A stretch of DNA of 46,653 bases from Opitutaceae bacterium (GTDB taxonomy: Bacteria > Verrucomicrobiota > Verrucomicrobiia > Opitutales > Opitutaceae): positions 1 through 46,653 of the forward strand of contig JACMRG010000086.1 in NCBI GenBank assembly GCA_014376585.1, read 5' to 3'. The notes beneath the pieces were generated by a model. That model saw nothing but the letters and a program-made list of their open reading frames with translations. It made no database searches and was not told the DNA's origin. This document shows, piece by piece, positions 9,051-18,041 of this stretch; position 1 is the stretch's first letter, and every line of letters begins with the position of its first letter. Both the position numbers and the translations under genes were made by a program.

Positions 9051-10067
9051 CTATTTCACCGGCACATAATCCCCGGGCGAAAAAGCTGGCGTCGTGATCG
9101 CGTAAAATTCCAGCGCCGAGTCCGCCGCCGCCGTGAGCGAATGCTTCGCCCCCGGCCGCAAAACCACCACCGAGCCCGCCTGCACCTGCGACGTCTCGCC
9201 CTCGACCACGACCACCCCGCGACCCGAGATGATGAGGAAATATTCTTCGCCGATCTTGCAGTAGCTCATCCCGGTGCCTTTGCCCGGCTCGAGTGTGAAC
9301 CTCGCCACGCTCGTCCGCTCTGTCTTTCCGATTCCCACCCGGCCGATCAATTCCCGCAGCGTCACACCCGGCGCCATCGTGATGGGCGCGACCGCTTCCG
9401 GCGTGAACACGCTCGGACCAACCAGCACCGCCGGCATCACCGCAGCACTCGCCGCCGCCGCGGGCCGCGTCGCCAACTCCGCGCGCGTCAGTTTGGCGAT
9501 CAGCGCCTTCCGCGCCGGATACGCCTTCTGCAACTCATCGCGGTAGCCCGGCTCGAAATCCGCGTAATCAAAACCCGGCGCCATCGTCGTGCCGAAGAAT
9601 CCATACGCCTCGGGCGTGGCCTTGATCGGCCGCGCGCCCATCCACACGCCGGCAGGCACCGTGAACTGTGGGTGCTGCCCGGCGAGCACATCGACGCCGA
9701 GCACCACCACTTCATCGCGCCCGTCCGGATGCAGCAGGAGCAGCTCGATGGGATCGCCAATGTGAAAATGCCAGAGCTCATCCGTCTTGAGTTTGTGCAT
9801 TGCCGAAAAATCCTCGCGCGTCACCAGCGCGTAGATCGCGCCGCCCAGCGAACGCGGCGAACCGTAACGCGGCGGCAGCGCCTCGCCCGCAATCTTTTCC
9901 GTGCTGCCGTAAGTGACATGAAACCATGCCCCTTCGAACGGAATCTTCTCCATCTTGTAATGGTCGATTAATTTTTTGGCCGGGCCCACCGGCGCCGCCG
10001 AACTCGCGGCGCACATGCCGATACACGCCAACGCGACCACTATCCATTGCTCGGGAGAAAAGATCAT
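9051..10067 (-). CDS. Exported double-cupin protein (DUF985-type plus C-terminal cupin)
   Basis: I chose the ATG at 10067, giving 338 residues that begin with a signal peptide (hydrophobic WIVVALACIGMC, then ASSAAP). Residues about 35-180 match the DUF985/cupin_5 fold: LIDHYKMEKIPFEGAWFHVTY, AIYALVTREDFSAMHKLKTDELWHFHIGDP, with a metal-type WHFH. Residues about 225-335 form a second cupin_2 barrel: GVTLRELIGRVG, EEYFLIISGRGVVVVEGE, GSVVVLRPGAKHSL. DUF985 proteins are normally short and cytoplasmic, so both the export signal and the extra cupin are unusual. The gene lies 53 bases downstream of the TPR gene, probably in the same transcript. No reaction can be assigned. Confidence 0.75.
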   Translation of the reverse strand: MIFSPEQWIVVALACIGMCAASSAAPVGPAKKLIDHYKMEKIPFEGAWFHVTYGSTEKIAGEALPPRYGSPRSLGGAIYALVTREDFSAMHKLKTDELWHFHIGDPIELLLLHPDGRDEVVVLGVDVLAGQHPQFTVPAGVWMGARPIKATPEAYGFFGTTMAPGFDYADFEPGYRDELQKAYPARKALIAKLTRAELATRPAAAASAAVMPAVLVGPSVFTPEAVAPITMAPGVTLRELIGRVGIGKTERTSVARFTLEPGKGTGMSYCKIGEEYFLIISGRGVVVVEGETSQVQAGSVVVLRPGAKHSLTAAADSALEFYAITTPAFSPGDYVPVK

Positions 10068-10120
10068 GCGCCGGGATGGCCGATTTATTTCCTGATGGGG
10101 AGCGTTTTCTTTTTCACCCT

Positions 10121-11563
10121 CTACCAAGGCGCCCGGCCGAACTGCCGCCCATACTCCGCCGCGATGGTCCGCAAATCCTCCGCCGGCACCCGGGGTTGCT
10201 CACGCAGTTGGCGAATCCAGTGCCGCGCCGCCGCCTCGTCGCCGGCGCCAATGGCATGCCGCGCGAGTGCGCCCAGCGCCAGCGGATGCCCCGGCTGAAC
10301 CGCCAGCGCGCCCTTGAGTTCCACCACCGCCTCGTCGAGCCGCTCCTCGCGAAAATAGATCATCGCGAGGTCGATGTAACCCGTGGCTTCGTTGGGCCGC
10401 AGCCGCTGCGAGGTTTTTAACTCCGCGATCGCCTCGCGGTGCCGGCCGGCCCGGCCCAGACGTTGACCATAGGTCTGGTGCAACGCCGCCGACTCCGGGC
10501 AACGCGCCAATCCCGCCGCCAACGCCTGATCTCCGCGCACCGTATCGCCCATCGCCGAGAACAGAAACACCAGCAGCGCCCACGCATCCGAATCACCCGG
10601 CTCCAGCTCCACCGCCTTTTCCAACTGCGCTCGCGCCGCCGCGTAGTCGCGCAGTTCGAGGAGAATTTTTCCCAACTGCCGGCGATACGCCGCCGCCTGC
10701 GGCGCGAGCGTGATTGCCCGCGCGAGCCAGCGCCGCGCGGAGACCGTGTCGCCGGCAAAATTCGCCTTCGAGGCCGCGACACTCAGCAGGTAAGGATCGT
10801 AGCAATCGTCGGCCAGTTGATCCCGCCAGGGATCGGGCAGCTCGGTGAACTCCTTTTTCCCGATCATCGCCCGCAACGCATCCGCGCCCGGTTTATCCCC
10901 AAAGTGCTCGCGCACCGTCACGAGCAGCGAAAGCCCGCCGATAAAATCCGGATGCACCGCCACCGCCCGTTCCAGGTGCTCGCGTGCCTTGGCCCAATCG
11001 CCAACGACCAGCGCCGCTTTCATCAAACCCAGCAGTGCGAACGGCTGATCCGGCGCGCGCGCGAGCACCGCTGTGTAAGCCTCGACCGCCGCCGCGGTTT
11101 GATTCGTTTTCAACCGCACATCGCCGAGCCGCAGCCGCGCCGGCGCGTAATCCGGCGCCCGCGCCACCGCGCGTTCAAACGCGGGCCGCGCATCTTCCAA
11201 GCGCCCAAACTCCGCGAGGATGACCGCCTGCAAATGCGGCCACCGCGCCTCGCCGCGTTCTAGCCGCTCGAGGCCGGCGAGACACTGCAATGCTTCGTTA
11301 TAAAAACCGTTGGCATGATACAGCCGGCTCAGCTCCGCCAGCCCTCCAGCAGCGCTCCACCCGCCACGCGCCCGCTCCTCTCCCGCCGCAATCCGGACTT
11401 CGAAATCGCCCGACCATGCGCTCAAGACCGGCCGCACCGGCACGCTCGCTCGCGCGATCTCGCTCCGACTTATCGCGCGCCAGCCGAAACCGGCCACCAA
11501 CGCGGCGACGACGAGCCCGCCCCCCAGCCACAACCAACGGCGACGCGGGCGGGCTGCGCTCAT
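10121..11563 (-). CDS. Membrane-anchored TPR-repeat protein
   Basis: The start at 11563 is fixed by an ATGA overlap with the FG-GAP gene; the longer open frame upstream is the antisense-like shadow of that gene. The 480-residue product has a positively charged N-terminus (SAARPRRRW) followed by one membrane segment (LWLGGGLVVAALVAGFGW), so the rest probably faces the periplasm. At least eight TPR-like repeats follow, such as LSRLYHANGFYNEALQCL, PDYAPARLRLGDVRLKTNQTAAAVEAY, and LDLAMIYFREERLDEAVVEL-like units. It is a protein-binding scaffold. FG-GAP and TPR proteins in tandem suggest that they act together in the envelope. The partner is unknown. Confidence 0.8.
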   Translation of the reverse strand: MSAARPRRRWLWLGGGLVVAALVAGFGWRAISRSEIARASVPVRPVLSAWSGDFEVRIAAGEERARGGWSAAGGLAELSRLYHANGFYNEALQCLAGLERLERGEARWPHLQAVILAEFGRLEDARPAFERAVARAPDYAPARLRLGDVRLKTNQTAAAVEAYTAVLARAPDQPFALLGLMKAALVVGDWAKAREHLERAVAVHPDFIGGLSLLVTVREHFGDKPGADALRAMIGKKEFTELPDPWRDQLADDCYDPYLLSVAASKANFAGDTVSARRWLARAITLAPQAAAYRRQLGKILLELRDYAAARAQLEKAVELEPGDSDAWALLVFLFSAMGDTVRGDQALAAGLARCPESAALHQTYGQRLGRAGRHREAIAELKTSQRLRPNEATGYIDLAMIYFREERLDEAVVELKGALAVQPGHPLALGALARHAIGAGDEAAARHWIRQLREQPRVPAEDLRTIAAEYGRQFGRAPW

Positions 11564-12858
11564 GGCTTCGCCTTCTGCCGCCAGAGCGTCACGCGGCTCA
11601 TTTTCTCGTAAGGCGGAAACGCATAGACCCCGCCCGTGACGATCGCCGGCCGGCCCGAGCCGTCGAGTTCGCCGACCGCGCAGGTGATGAGCTGCGTCGG
11701 TGCGTGGGCCAAAATCTTCTGCGTAAAGTTCATAGCCCCGTCGTTCTCGAAAACCACCAGCGCCGGCGCAGCCGGATTTTTCCAGTCGCCGAATCCGCTC
11801 ACCGCCACGATGTCCATCGCCCCGTCGCCGTTGAGGTCGGCACCGACAGGACTGTAGGCGCCGGCAAGATCGCCGATGCGGTGGTATTTGAAAAAGCCGC
11901 CTCCGAGGTTTTCGAGCCACTGCAAGCCGTGCCACGGCCGCTTGCCCGGGTCGGCGTAACCGAAGCCGTCGCCGTTGCTGTAGAGGATATCGGGCCGGCC
12001 ATCGCGGTTCAGGTCGCACAGGCTGATGCCGCTGCTGCCGAAATCCTCGTTGGTGGAGCCAAACAGTTTCTTCGACGTGAAATTGCCGCCGCCGGTATTC
12101 TCAAAGAGGTAGATCTCCTCCCACTGCTGCGAGACGACGGCCACGATGTCGGGCGTGCCGTCGCCGTTCATGTCGGCCACGCACACGTTGATCGCGCCGG
12201 AAAGACTGAGGAGAATGTGACTCTCGAACTGCCAGTTTCCGAGGTTTCGCATCCACCGAATCTCGCCCTGGTCATAGCCAAACTGCGCCACCGCGAGATC
12301 GAGTTTCCCATCACCGTCGAAATCACCCGCCCGCACATCGGTAACGCGGGCGATGTGTTCGGCGACGATGTGCTTGGTGAAGACCCCGTGGCCGTCGTTT
12401 TCCAAAATCACCACGGCGCCAATCTTGTCGTTGTTGGGAAAAATCTCGCCCATGCAGGCCACGAGGAGATCGAGGTCGCCATCGCCGTCGAAGTCCACCG
12501 CCTCGACGTGCGCGACGCCGGGCAAGCCGGCCATCAGCACCTGCGGCGCGGCGAAAACTCCCGGCGCGGTCTGACGCAGCCAGACGACGGCGTTGAGTTT
12601 CGCGTCACAAAACAGGATGTCGGCGCGACCGTCTTTATCGAGGTCGAGGATGGTGACGTGCGTGGTCCAAGGCTTGCCCTCGACGGGGCCAGCCACTTCC
12701 TGCGCGGTGAAACGTGCGACGTCTGCGGTCGCCGTATTTTTTTGCACGACCACCGGCGGCGGGAGCGCCGCCTCGCGTGTGCAGCCGGCGGTGAGAAACG
12801 CGCACGTGGCGGCGATCAACGCGAGACCAAGCGGCGGGGCGGCCAGAGGGAATCTCAT
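11560..12858 (-). CDS. FG-GAP/VCBS-repeat lipoprotein
   Basis: From the ATG at 12858 the 432-residue protein starts with a lipoprotein signal: ALIAATCAFLTAG then C at the lipobox (LTAGC). The body consists of repeated FG-GAP/VCBS blades with calcium-binding loops such as DLDKDGRADI, DFDGDGDLDLLVA, DFDGDGKLDLAVA, DMNGDGTPDIVAV, DLNRDGRPDILYS and DLNGDGAMDIVAV, about seven in all, predicting a beta-propeller attached to a membrane. The longer frame back to 12966 adds a non-signal-like extension. Its stop overlaps the TPR gene start (ATGA). The role is probably binding or adhesion outside the inner membrane; no enzyme motif is visible. Confidence 0.85.
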   Translation of the reverse strand: MRFPLAAPPLGLALIAATCAFLTAGCTREAALPPPVVVQKNTATADVARFTAQEVAGPVEGKPWTTHVTILDLDKDGRADILFCDAKLNAVVWLRQTAPGVFAAPQVLMAGLPGVAHVEAVDFDGDGDLDLLVACMGEIFPNNDKIGAVVILENDGHGVFTKHIVAEHIARVTDVRAGDFDGDGKLDLAVAQFGYDQGEIRWMRNLGNWQFESHILLSLSGAINVCVADMNGDGTPDIVAVVSQQWEEIYLFENTGGGNFTSKKLFGSTNEDFGSSGISLCDLNRDGRPDILYSNGDGFGYADPGKRPWHGLQWLENLGGGFFKYHRIGDLAGAYSPVGADLNGDGAMDIVAVSGFGDWKNPAAPALVVFENDGAMNFTQKILAHAPTQLITCAVGELDGSGRPAIVTGGVYAFPPYEKMSRVTLWRQKAKP

Positions 12859-12925
12859 GGCAAAAGTGTCGGGCCACGCGGCGGGATGCGGCAAGGGAAA
12901 GTCATGTTGAATCGACGCGTTCTGA

Positions 12926-12990
12926 GGTAGGGCGGCCTTCAGTCCGCCCAGTTTGGTTCGGAGCAAGGCGGACTGAGGTCCGCACTACTG
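12926..12990. repeat. REP-like inverted repeat
   Basis: Two arms, GCGGCCTTCAGTCCGCC (about 12930-12946) and GGCGGACTGAGGTCCGC (about 12965-12981), are reverse complements with few mismatches, flanked by TAGG on the left and ACTAC on the right. The arms also nearly palindromise internally. The arrangement resembles dispersed extragenic palindromes that I associate with Opitutaceae genomes. Copy number cannot be tested inside this window. Confidence 0.6.
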
Positions 12991-13030
12991 CGGCACATCA
13001 CCGCGTCTCACGAATCGTGGTTAACGCCAC

Positions 13031-13062
13031 AAAAAAGTCCGGCGATCGGAGACCGCCGGACT
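13031..13062 (-). terminator. Rho-independent terminator of the large TonB receptor gene
   Basis: Arms AGTCCGGCG and CGCCGGACT form a 9-bp GC-rich stem with a 9-base loop. On the minus strand the stem is followed by TTTTTT. It lies 53 bases after the receiver's stop codon at 13115. A second short hairpin (CCCAGCC...GGCTGGG, about 13072-13101) sits between them. Confidence 0.8.
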
Positions 13063-13114
13063 TGGAAACTACCCAGCCGAATAAAGTCTCGGCGGGCTGG
13101 GCACTATCGCGCGA

Positions 13115-16100
13115 CTAGAACTCGAACGTGTTCGTGAGGCTGATCACGCGGGGCTCGGGGATCTTGTAGGCGGCGGGCGAGCCGTCGGGCTGGACCGTCA
13201 CGGGGATCAGTTTCTTCGTGGCAAAGAGGTCGCGCACATTCAGCTGAACGCGCCAATTAATACGCTTCGTGATCGCGTGGCTGTAGCCGATCCACATGTC
13301 GAAGGTGTGCTCGCGGGGGCCGTAGTAGGGATTGCCCACATCGTAGCCGTCCTTCGCCGCGTTGAGGCGGAAGCCGGTGACGTTCTTGTCCTGCCAACGG
13401 TAGCTGCCGCCGAGGCTCGCGCCTTTAAGCAGACCCTGGCTGAAATCATAGTTAGCCACGGTGTTGAAGCGCCAGGGGCGCAGCTCGGGCACGTTGCTGT
13501 TATTGAGGGCGAGCGCGAGTTTGTAGGCGGGGTAGGTCTCGTTATTGAACTTGTCGCGCACGGTGCCACCGGAGCCGAGGTCGAGCGCCCAGTTGCCGCC
13601 GCCCCACATGCGCATGTCGCCGAGGGGGCCCTGGTAGTCCTTGTAGCGTTGGTCGATCCACTCGGAGTAGGCCTTGCCGATGTTGAGGCGTTTAGCGTCG
13701 GTCTTCGACGCGTTCATGGCGATGTTGAGGCCTTTGACCGGATTAATCGCGAGTTCGAATTCGGTGCCTTGGGAGAGCGTGTCACCGGTGACGGCGACGC
13801 TGTTCATGCTCCAACTGCCGCCACCGGTGGCGTAATCGGTCATGCCCCAGGCGTCCTGCATGGATTTCGGGATGGGGTTGCTATTCCAGGCTTCGACCGA
13901 CTTGCGCATGGTCGTGTATTGATCGTCGATGCCGGCTTGGGTGTAGCCCTTGGAAGCGTCGGCCGGATCGATTTGGTATTGGCGGGCGGGCTCCCAGCGG
14001 AGGACCTTGCCGGCGCCGTAGGGCGAGGAGGCGGAGGTGGTGCCGAAATTTTCCCACGAGTCGTAGCCTAGACCGGCGATGTCGCGGCCGATGCGCTTGG
14101 CGTGGACGTTGCCCCAGGCTTCACCGGCGCCGATGAGGTAGGAATTGCTCAACTCGCCCGAGAGCGTGGCCGTGGAGACGGCGGTGCGATAGCGGTTAAC
14201 TTTGAGGGCGATGCGGCCTTCAAGCGCAGAGAGCGTGAAGCCGTAGTCCTTGGTCTCGCCGGTGGGCGAGGCGACGCGATTACCGAGAATATCTTTGCGC
14301 GACGCGTCGGGCTGGAAGTTGGCCGACTTGCTGTAAAAGAGGCTGGCATTCATCCCCAGCGGGAGTTTCGAGGCGAGCGACTTGGGCAGATGGCCGACGA
14401 GGCTGTAGGTGTGGGTCTGGCCGGTGACGTTGCTGTAGAGGCGCTCCTTGCTTTTACCGGTGCTGGTTTCGGACTGGCCGGAAGGCAGGCGCCACTCGGG
14501 ATCGGCGTAGTTGGTGACGAGGCCGTTGACCTTGTTAGGCGAACCGGCGTCGAAATTCTCAGCGACGTCTTTGCGCCACCCGACCATGGGGACGAGGTTG
14601 CCGTCGAAGAGATAGCCCTGCCAGACGAAGGTCTGCGACGTGATCTCGTCCTTCGCCTTTCTGGCCTGCGTGTAGGGCCGCGTGGCTTCGTTGAACGCAT
14701 TGCTGTTCGGATTCACGATCGGCAGCGCGTAGTTCACGTAGGTCTGCGAAACGGTGTTCCAGTTCTTGATCGTCGTGCTGGTGGCTTCCTGGCGGGCGGT
14801 GATCGGCGCGAGGTTGAGCCCCGAGGCGGAATTGACGTTGGTCAACGGGCCCGAGAGGTAGGTCAACGTGGCGGCGTCGCGCGACGCCTGGCCGACGGAG
14901 GCGGCGGCGGCTTGCGCGTAGCCGGTGCCGACGAACCAGTTGTTCCAGCTGAGGTTGGTCGTCTCGGCGGACTGCTGCGAACCGCTCCACGTCGCCACAT
15001 GGCGGCCGAGGAAGCGCGTGATGAGGCTGTCTTTTGCGAGCACATCTTTGAAATCGAGTTCGCCGAAAGCGGTGCCGCGAACGGATTCGCGGATGCGATG
15101 CGTGCTGCCACTGCCGGCGGAGCCGCCGCCGCCGATGACCATGGCGCGGCCGACGTTGGGATTGGGCGAGCCGTCGATCAGCGTCTTCATGATATCGACC
15201 GTGATGGCGGCCGCATCCCAGGCTAGGAAGTTGCGCCAACCCCACTTCGTATCCTGGTGGTCGTAGGCCAACTCGAAGCCGAGTTTGTTGTCCATGAACG
15301 TCTGGTTCAGATTCAGATTGTAGGTGTCAAACTCACTGGTGTTGCTGCGATTTTTACCCTCGATGAGCTTGTTGTAGAAATCGAAAACCGAGGCGTCGGT
15401 GAGCGACTTCGCCTTGTAGGGGCTGATCGCGTAACCGGGCAGGCGCTGGTTTTGCGCGATGTTGTTATAGGTCGTGATGCCGCGGTAGGAGCCGTTGGAG
15501 GGATCGTTGCTCGTGGTGGGCTGGCCGGTCGGATAGCTGTAGGGGCTGGCGGCGAAGGCGATACCCTGCGTAGAGCTGCCGGGATCGGAGAACGTCACGA
15601 TGTTGCCGTCGTAGATGCGGCCGCCGGCGGCGCCCACGTAGGGGCTGTAGCGGGCGTTGGTGCGGTCCGTGACCTCGCCGATGTTCTGCCAGTTATACGT
15701 GGCCTTGTTCATCGCGGTGAACCACGGCGTGATCGCGTCGATGGGCGGCGTCGCGCGGGGGTTGATGCCGTTGATCGTGCCGGTCTCGGCGTTGGCGCGA
15801 AACGAGGTGTGAGCGCCGTTCTTCGAGAAAAACTTCGGCTCGTAACGCAGCGCGCCGAACACGCGGTGGTCATCGCGGAAGGCGGGCTTCTGTTTGTATT
15901 TGGTGTCGTCGCGCACGGCGGCGAGGCGCACGGCCAGTTCGTTCTTGAGCACCACCTGGTTGAAGTCGCCGCTGGCGCGCGTGGAGCCGAGGTCGGAAAC
16001 CTGCAACTCGACTTTGTTGCTACTCTTGAAGGCCGCAGTGTTGACGCTGCTGTTGATGATACCGGCGGGCGAGCCGATGCCGAAGAGGATCGAGTTGGGC

Positions 16101-16615
16101 CCGCGCTGGAGATCGACGCGGCCGACGTTGTAGGAATCCCACGGAATATCCGTGAGGAAGAAATCGCGGAGATTGTCCGCTTCCGCGAGGCCGCGCACGC
16201 GGGTGTTGGCCACGGGCTTCGTGTAGGCGCCGTCGGCGATGATGCTGCCGTCGCCGCCCCCGACGAAGTTGCCGCCCTGGCCGGCGACCTCGGTGCTGGT
16301 CGTATAAACGAGCAGATCGGCGGAGTTCTTGGAATTGGTGTCTTGGAGAAATTTCGCGGTCACCACCGAGATGGCGGAGCCCACGTCTTTCAGCTCGGTG
16401 CGCAGCCGGGTGCCTGCGAGCGTGTTCTTCGCCGTGTAGCCGGCGTCCTCCGTCGCATCGACGAGGAAGGGCGAGAGCGCGATGGGCTTTTCGTCATCGG
16501 CCGACTTCATGTCGGTGGCCGCTGGGGTGGTTTGCGCCGAAAGGCGCCCCACGGTGACAAGACAGAGTGCGGAGGTGAGCGCATAGGCTCCCACTCGCGT
16601 GAGCAATCGATTCAT
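13115..16615 (-). CDS. Large TonB-dependent receptor (carbohydrate-type)
   Basis: The 1166-residue outer-membrane receptor starts with a signal peptide (ALTSALCLVTVGRLSAQ). A short region with LSPFLVDATEDAGYTAKNTLAG follows, probably the TonB box and the start of the plug. The plug contains VVTAKFLQDTNSKNSADLL, VRGLAEADNLRDFFLTDIPWDSYNVGRVDLQRGPNSILFGIGSPAGIINSS-like segments, typical of receptors that import large substrates. The rest is a beta-barrel ending in NTFEF with a terminal aromatic residue. The length is above that of iron-siderophore receptors (about 700) and usual for Opitutaceae carbohydrate receptors. Its place at the end of a glycosidase locus suggests uptake of beta-mannosides or similar oligosaccharides; no SusD partner is visible. 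A terminator follows at 13031. Confidence 0.88.
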   Translation of the reverse strand: MNRLLTRVGAYALTSALCLVTVGRLSAQTTPAATDMKSADDEKPIALSPFLVDATEDAGYTAKNTLAGTRLRTELKDVGSAISVVTAKFLQDTNSKNSADLLVYTTSTEVAGQGGNFVGGGDGSIIADGAYTKPVANTRVRGLAEADNLRDFFLTDIPWDSYNVGRVDLQRGPNSILFGIGSPAGIINSSVNTAAFKSSNKVELQVSDLGSTRASGDFNQVVLKNELAVRLAAVRDDTKYKQKPAFRDDHRVFGALRYEPKFFSKNGAHTSFRANAETGTINGINPRATPPIDAITPWFTAMNKATYNWQNIGEVTDRTNARYSPYVGAAGGRIYDGNIVTFSDPGSSTQGIAFAASPYSYPTGQPTTSNDPSNGSYRGITTYNNIAQNQRLPGYAISPYKAKSLTDASVFDFYNKLIEGKNRSNTSEFDTYNLNLNQTFMDNKLGFELAYDHQDTKWGWRNFLAWDAAAITVDIMKTLIDGSPNPNVGRAMVIGGGGSAGSGSTHRIRESVRGTAFGELDFKDVLAKDSLITRFLGRHVATWSGSQQSAETTNLSWNNWFVGTGYAQAAAASVGQASRDAATLTYLSGPLTNVNSASGLNLAPITARQEATSTTIKNWNTVSQTYVNYALPIVNPNSNAFNEATRPYTQARKAKDEITSQTFVWQGYLFDGNLVPMVGWRKDVAENFDAGSPNKVNGLVTNYADPEWRLPSGQSETSTGKSKERLYSNVTGQTHTYSLVGHLPKSLASKLPLGMNASLFYSKSANFQPDASRKDILGNRVASPTGETKDYGFTLSALEGRIALKVNRYRTAVSTATLSGELSNSYLIGAGEAWGNVHAKRIGRDIAGLGYDSWENFGTTSASSPYGAGKVLRWEPARQYQIDPADASKGYTQAGIDDQYTTMRKSVEAWNSNPIPKSMQDAWGMTDYATGGGSWSMNSVAVTGDTLSQGTEFELAINPVKGLNIAMNASKTDAKRLNIGKAYSEWIDQRYKDYQGPLGDMRMWGGGNWALDLGSGGTVRDKFNNETYPAYKLALALNNSNVPELRPWRFNTVANYDFSQGLLKGASLGGSYRWQDKNVTGFRLNAAKDGYDVGNPYYGPREHTFDMWIGYSHAITKRINWRVQLNVRDLFATKKLIPVTVQPDGSPAAYKIPEPRVISLTNTFEF

Positions 16616-16797
16616 AGTTATACGGGCTGGGGGTTAAGTGCTAAACGGGCCGCTCGGCGGACCGGTTTGAATCCTGCGTGGATTCGGGGGTAGACAGGTT
16701 GAGACTATCCTATCTGCACGCGTCCGTGAATGAGTTCACTTGCACAGCAATTGAGTTATATTGCCGCCGCATTTACGCTGCGCCTAAGGGAAAAGGC
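16616..16797 (-). promoter_or_regulatory. Upstream region of the TonB receptor with candidate operators
   Basis: The 182-base gap before the receptor gene holds two small inverted repeats close together: GTGAA-TGAG-TTCAC at 16726-16739 and TTGC-ACA-GCAA at about 16742-16752. They are possible binding sites for the XylR-like regulator encoded just upstream, or for another factor. Function is inferred from position only. Confidence 0.35.
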
Positions 16798-17988
16798 CTA
16801 GTGCTGACCACCGCTGCTCCATGCTGATTGAGCATCTTTAATCCGCGTGTTTTTCCGGTATATGCCCGGAGAATCGCCCGTGAGCCGCTTGAACAGCACA
16901 CACAGATATTCCACGTGCTCGAAGCCGGTGAGCTCGGCGATTTTCTTCAACGGGAAATCGGTCTCGGTGAGCAGCTGGCGAATTTTTGCCACCTGCACGC
17001 GACGGATTTCCGCCTGCGGCGAGCGGCCCAGAAAATGGCGGAATTTTTTCTCCAACTGGCTGCGCGAGGCAAAGGCGTGTTTGCTGACCTCCTCCACCTT
17101 GATGCCCGTGCACGCGTGCTCGCGGATGTAGTTCAACGCCGCCGCCACGTTGCGATCATGGATGGCGAGCGCATCGGTGGAGAGCCGCGTAACGACACCC
17201 AGCGGCTCGATGCGCTGGTCGAAATTCGCGGGCGGACGGCCCTCGATGAGACCGGCGAGCACCTCGGCGGCTTGGTAACCCGACTGGAAAGCATTGGGCG
17301 CGACGCTCGAGAGCGCGGGGTGCGCGAGTTCGCAGCGGATGGGATCGTTGTTCACGCCGAGGATGGCGACATCCTCGGGCACGAGAATATTGCAGGTGTG
17401 CGCAGCGGTGATGAGCTGCTGCGCCCGCATATCATTGCACGCCATGACGGCCACCGGCTTGGGCAGGCGCTTGAGCCAGTCGCAGAGCGAGGCGATCTGC
17501 TCGACATCCCAACTCGGCGTGAGATCGCCGGGATAATTGACGTCGAACAGCTCGCACTTTTTCCCCGCCAGCCGCAGCGCCTCGAGGTAGCCATCGCGGC
17601 GCTCACAGGACCAGCCGTCGTTGGCGAATCCGCTGTAACCGAAATGCTGGTAGCCGCGTTCGATGAAATGCTCCGCGCCGAGGTGGCCGAGCGCGATGTT
17701 GTCGGGGCGGATCTTCGGCACGCCGGGGAATGGCTTGGTGTCATTCAGATCGACCAACGGGATTTTTCGCTCGGCGCAGGCCGCGACGAGCGCGGGCGTG
17801 GTGTGCCGGCTGATGACACCGTCCCATCGCTTGCTGCGCAGCCAGAATTGATCGGTCTCGACGCGCGCCTGATCGTCGTGAAACGCCGTCCACAATTGGT
17901 GCGTGCGCTCGTAGTGCGCGATGCCCTTCAGCATGACCATGCTCTCTTCAAAGCGGGTCAGAAAAATCAGCAACACCTCGGGCCTCAT
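16798..17988 (-). CDS. XylR-like regulator: LacI-type sensor fused to AraC-type DNA-binding domain
   Basis: The 396-residue protein begins at an ATG at 17988 (RPEVLLIFLTRFEESMVMLKGIAHYER), matching the usual start of this family; the longer frame begins at a TTG. Residues about 5-275 form a periplasmic-binding-protein-like sugar sensor (FGYSGFANDGWSCERRDGYLEAL, AVMACNDMRAQQLITAA, DVAILGVNNDPI). Residues about 290-390 form an AraC-type domain with two helix-turn-helix motifs (VEEVSKHAFASRSQLEKKFRHFLGRSPQAEIRR, LKKIAELTGFEHVEYLCVLFKRLTGDSPG). Such fusions activate sugar-use genes when the sugar binds. The gene lies 53 bases after the symporter gene and before the receptor gene, so it probably controls this locus. 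Confidence 0.9.
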   Translation of the reverse strand: MRPEVLLIFLTRFEESMVMLKGIAHYERTHQLWTAFHDDQARVETDQFWLRSKRWDGVISRHTTPALVAACAERKIPLVDLNDTKPFPGVPKIRPDNIALGHLGAEHFIERGYQHFGYSGFANDGWSCERRDGYLEALRLAGKKCELFDVNYPGDLTPSWDVEQIASLCDWLKRLPKPVAVMACNDMRAQQLITAAHTCNILVPEDVAILGVNNDPIRCELAHPALSSVAPNAFQSGYQAAEVLAGLIEGRPPANFDQRIEPLGVVTRLSTDALAIHDRNVAAALNYIREHACTGIKVEEVSKHAFASRSQLEKKFRHFLGRSPQAEIRRVQVAKIRQLLTETDFPLKKIAELTGFEHVEYLCVLFKRLTGDSPGIYRKNTRIKDAQSAWSSGGQH

Positions 17989-18041
17989 GCCATGACGCTG
18001 CTTGCCCCGGCTACGGGAATCAAGCGCGGCGCGCCCCGCGC

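Noticed and set aside
14102-15226. 374-codon and neighbouring long open frames antisense to the large TonB receptor
   Set aside because: Composition follows the GC-rich codon positions of the receptor; no family resemblance.
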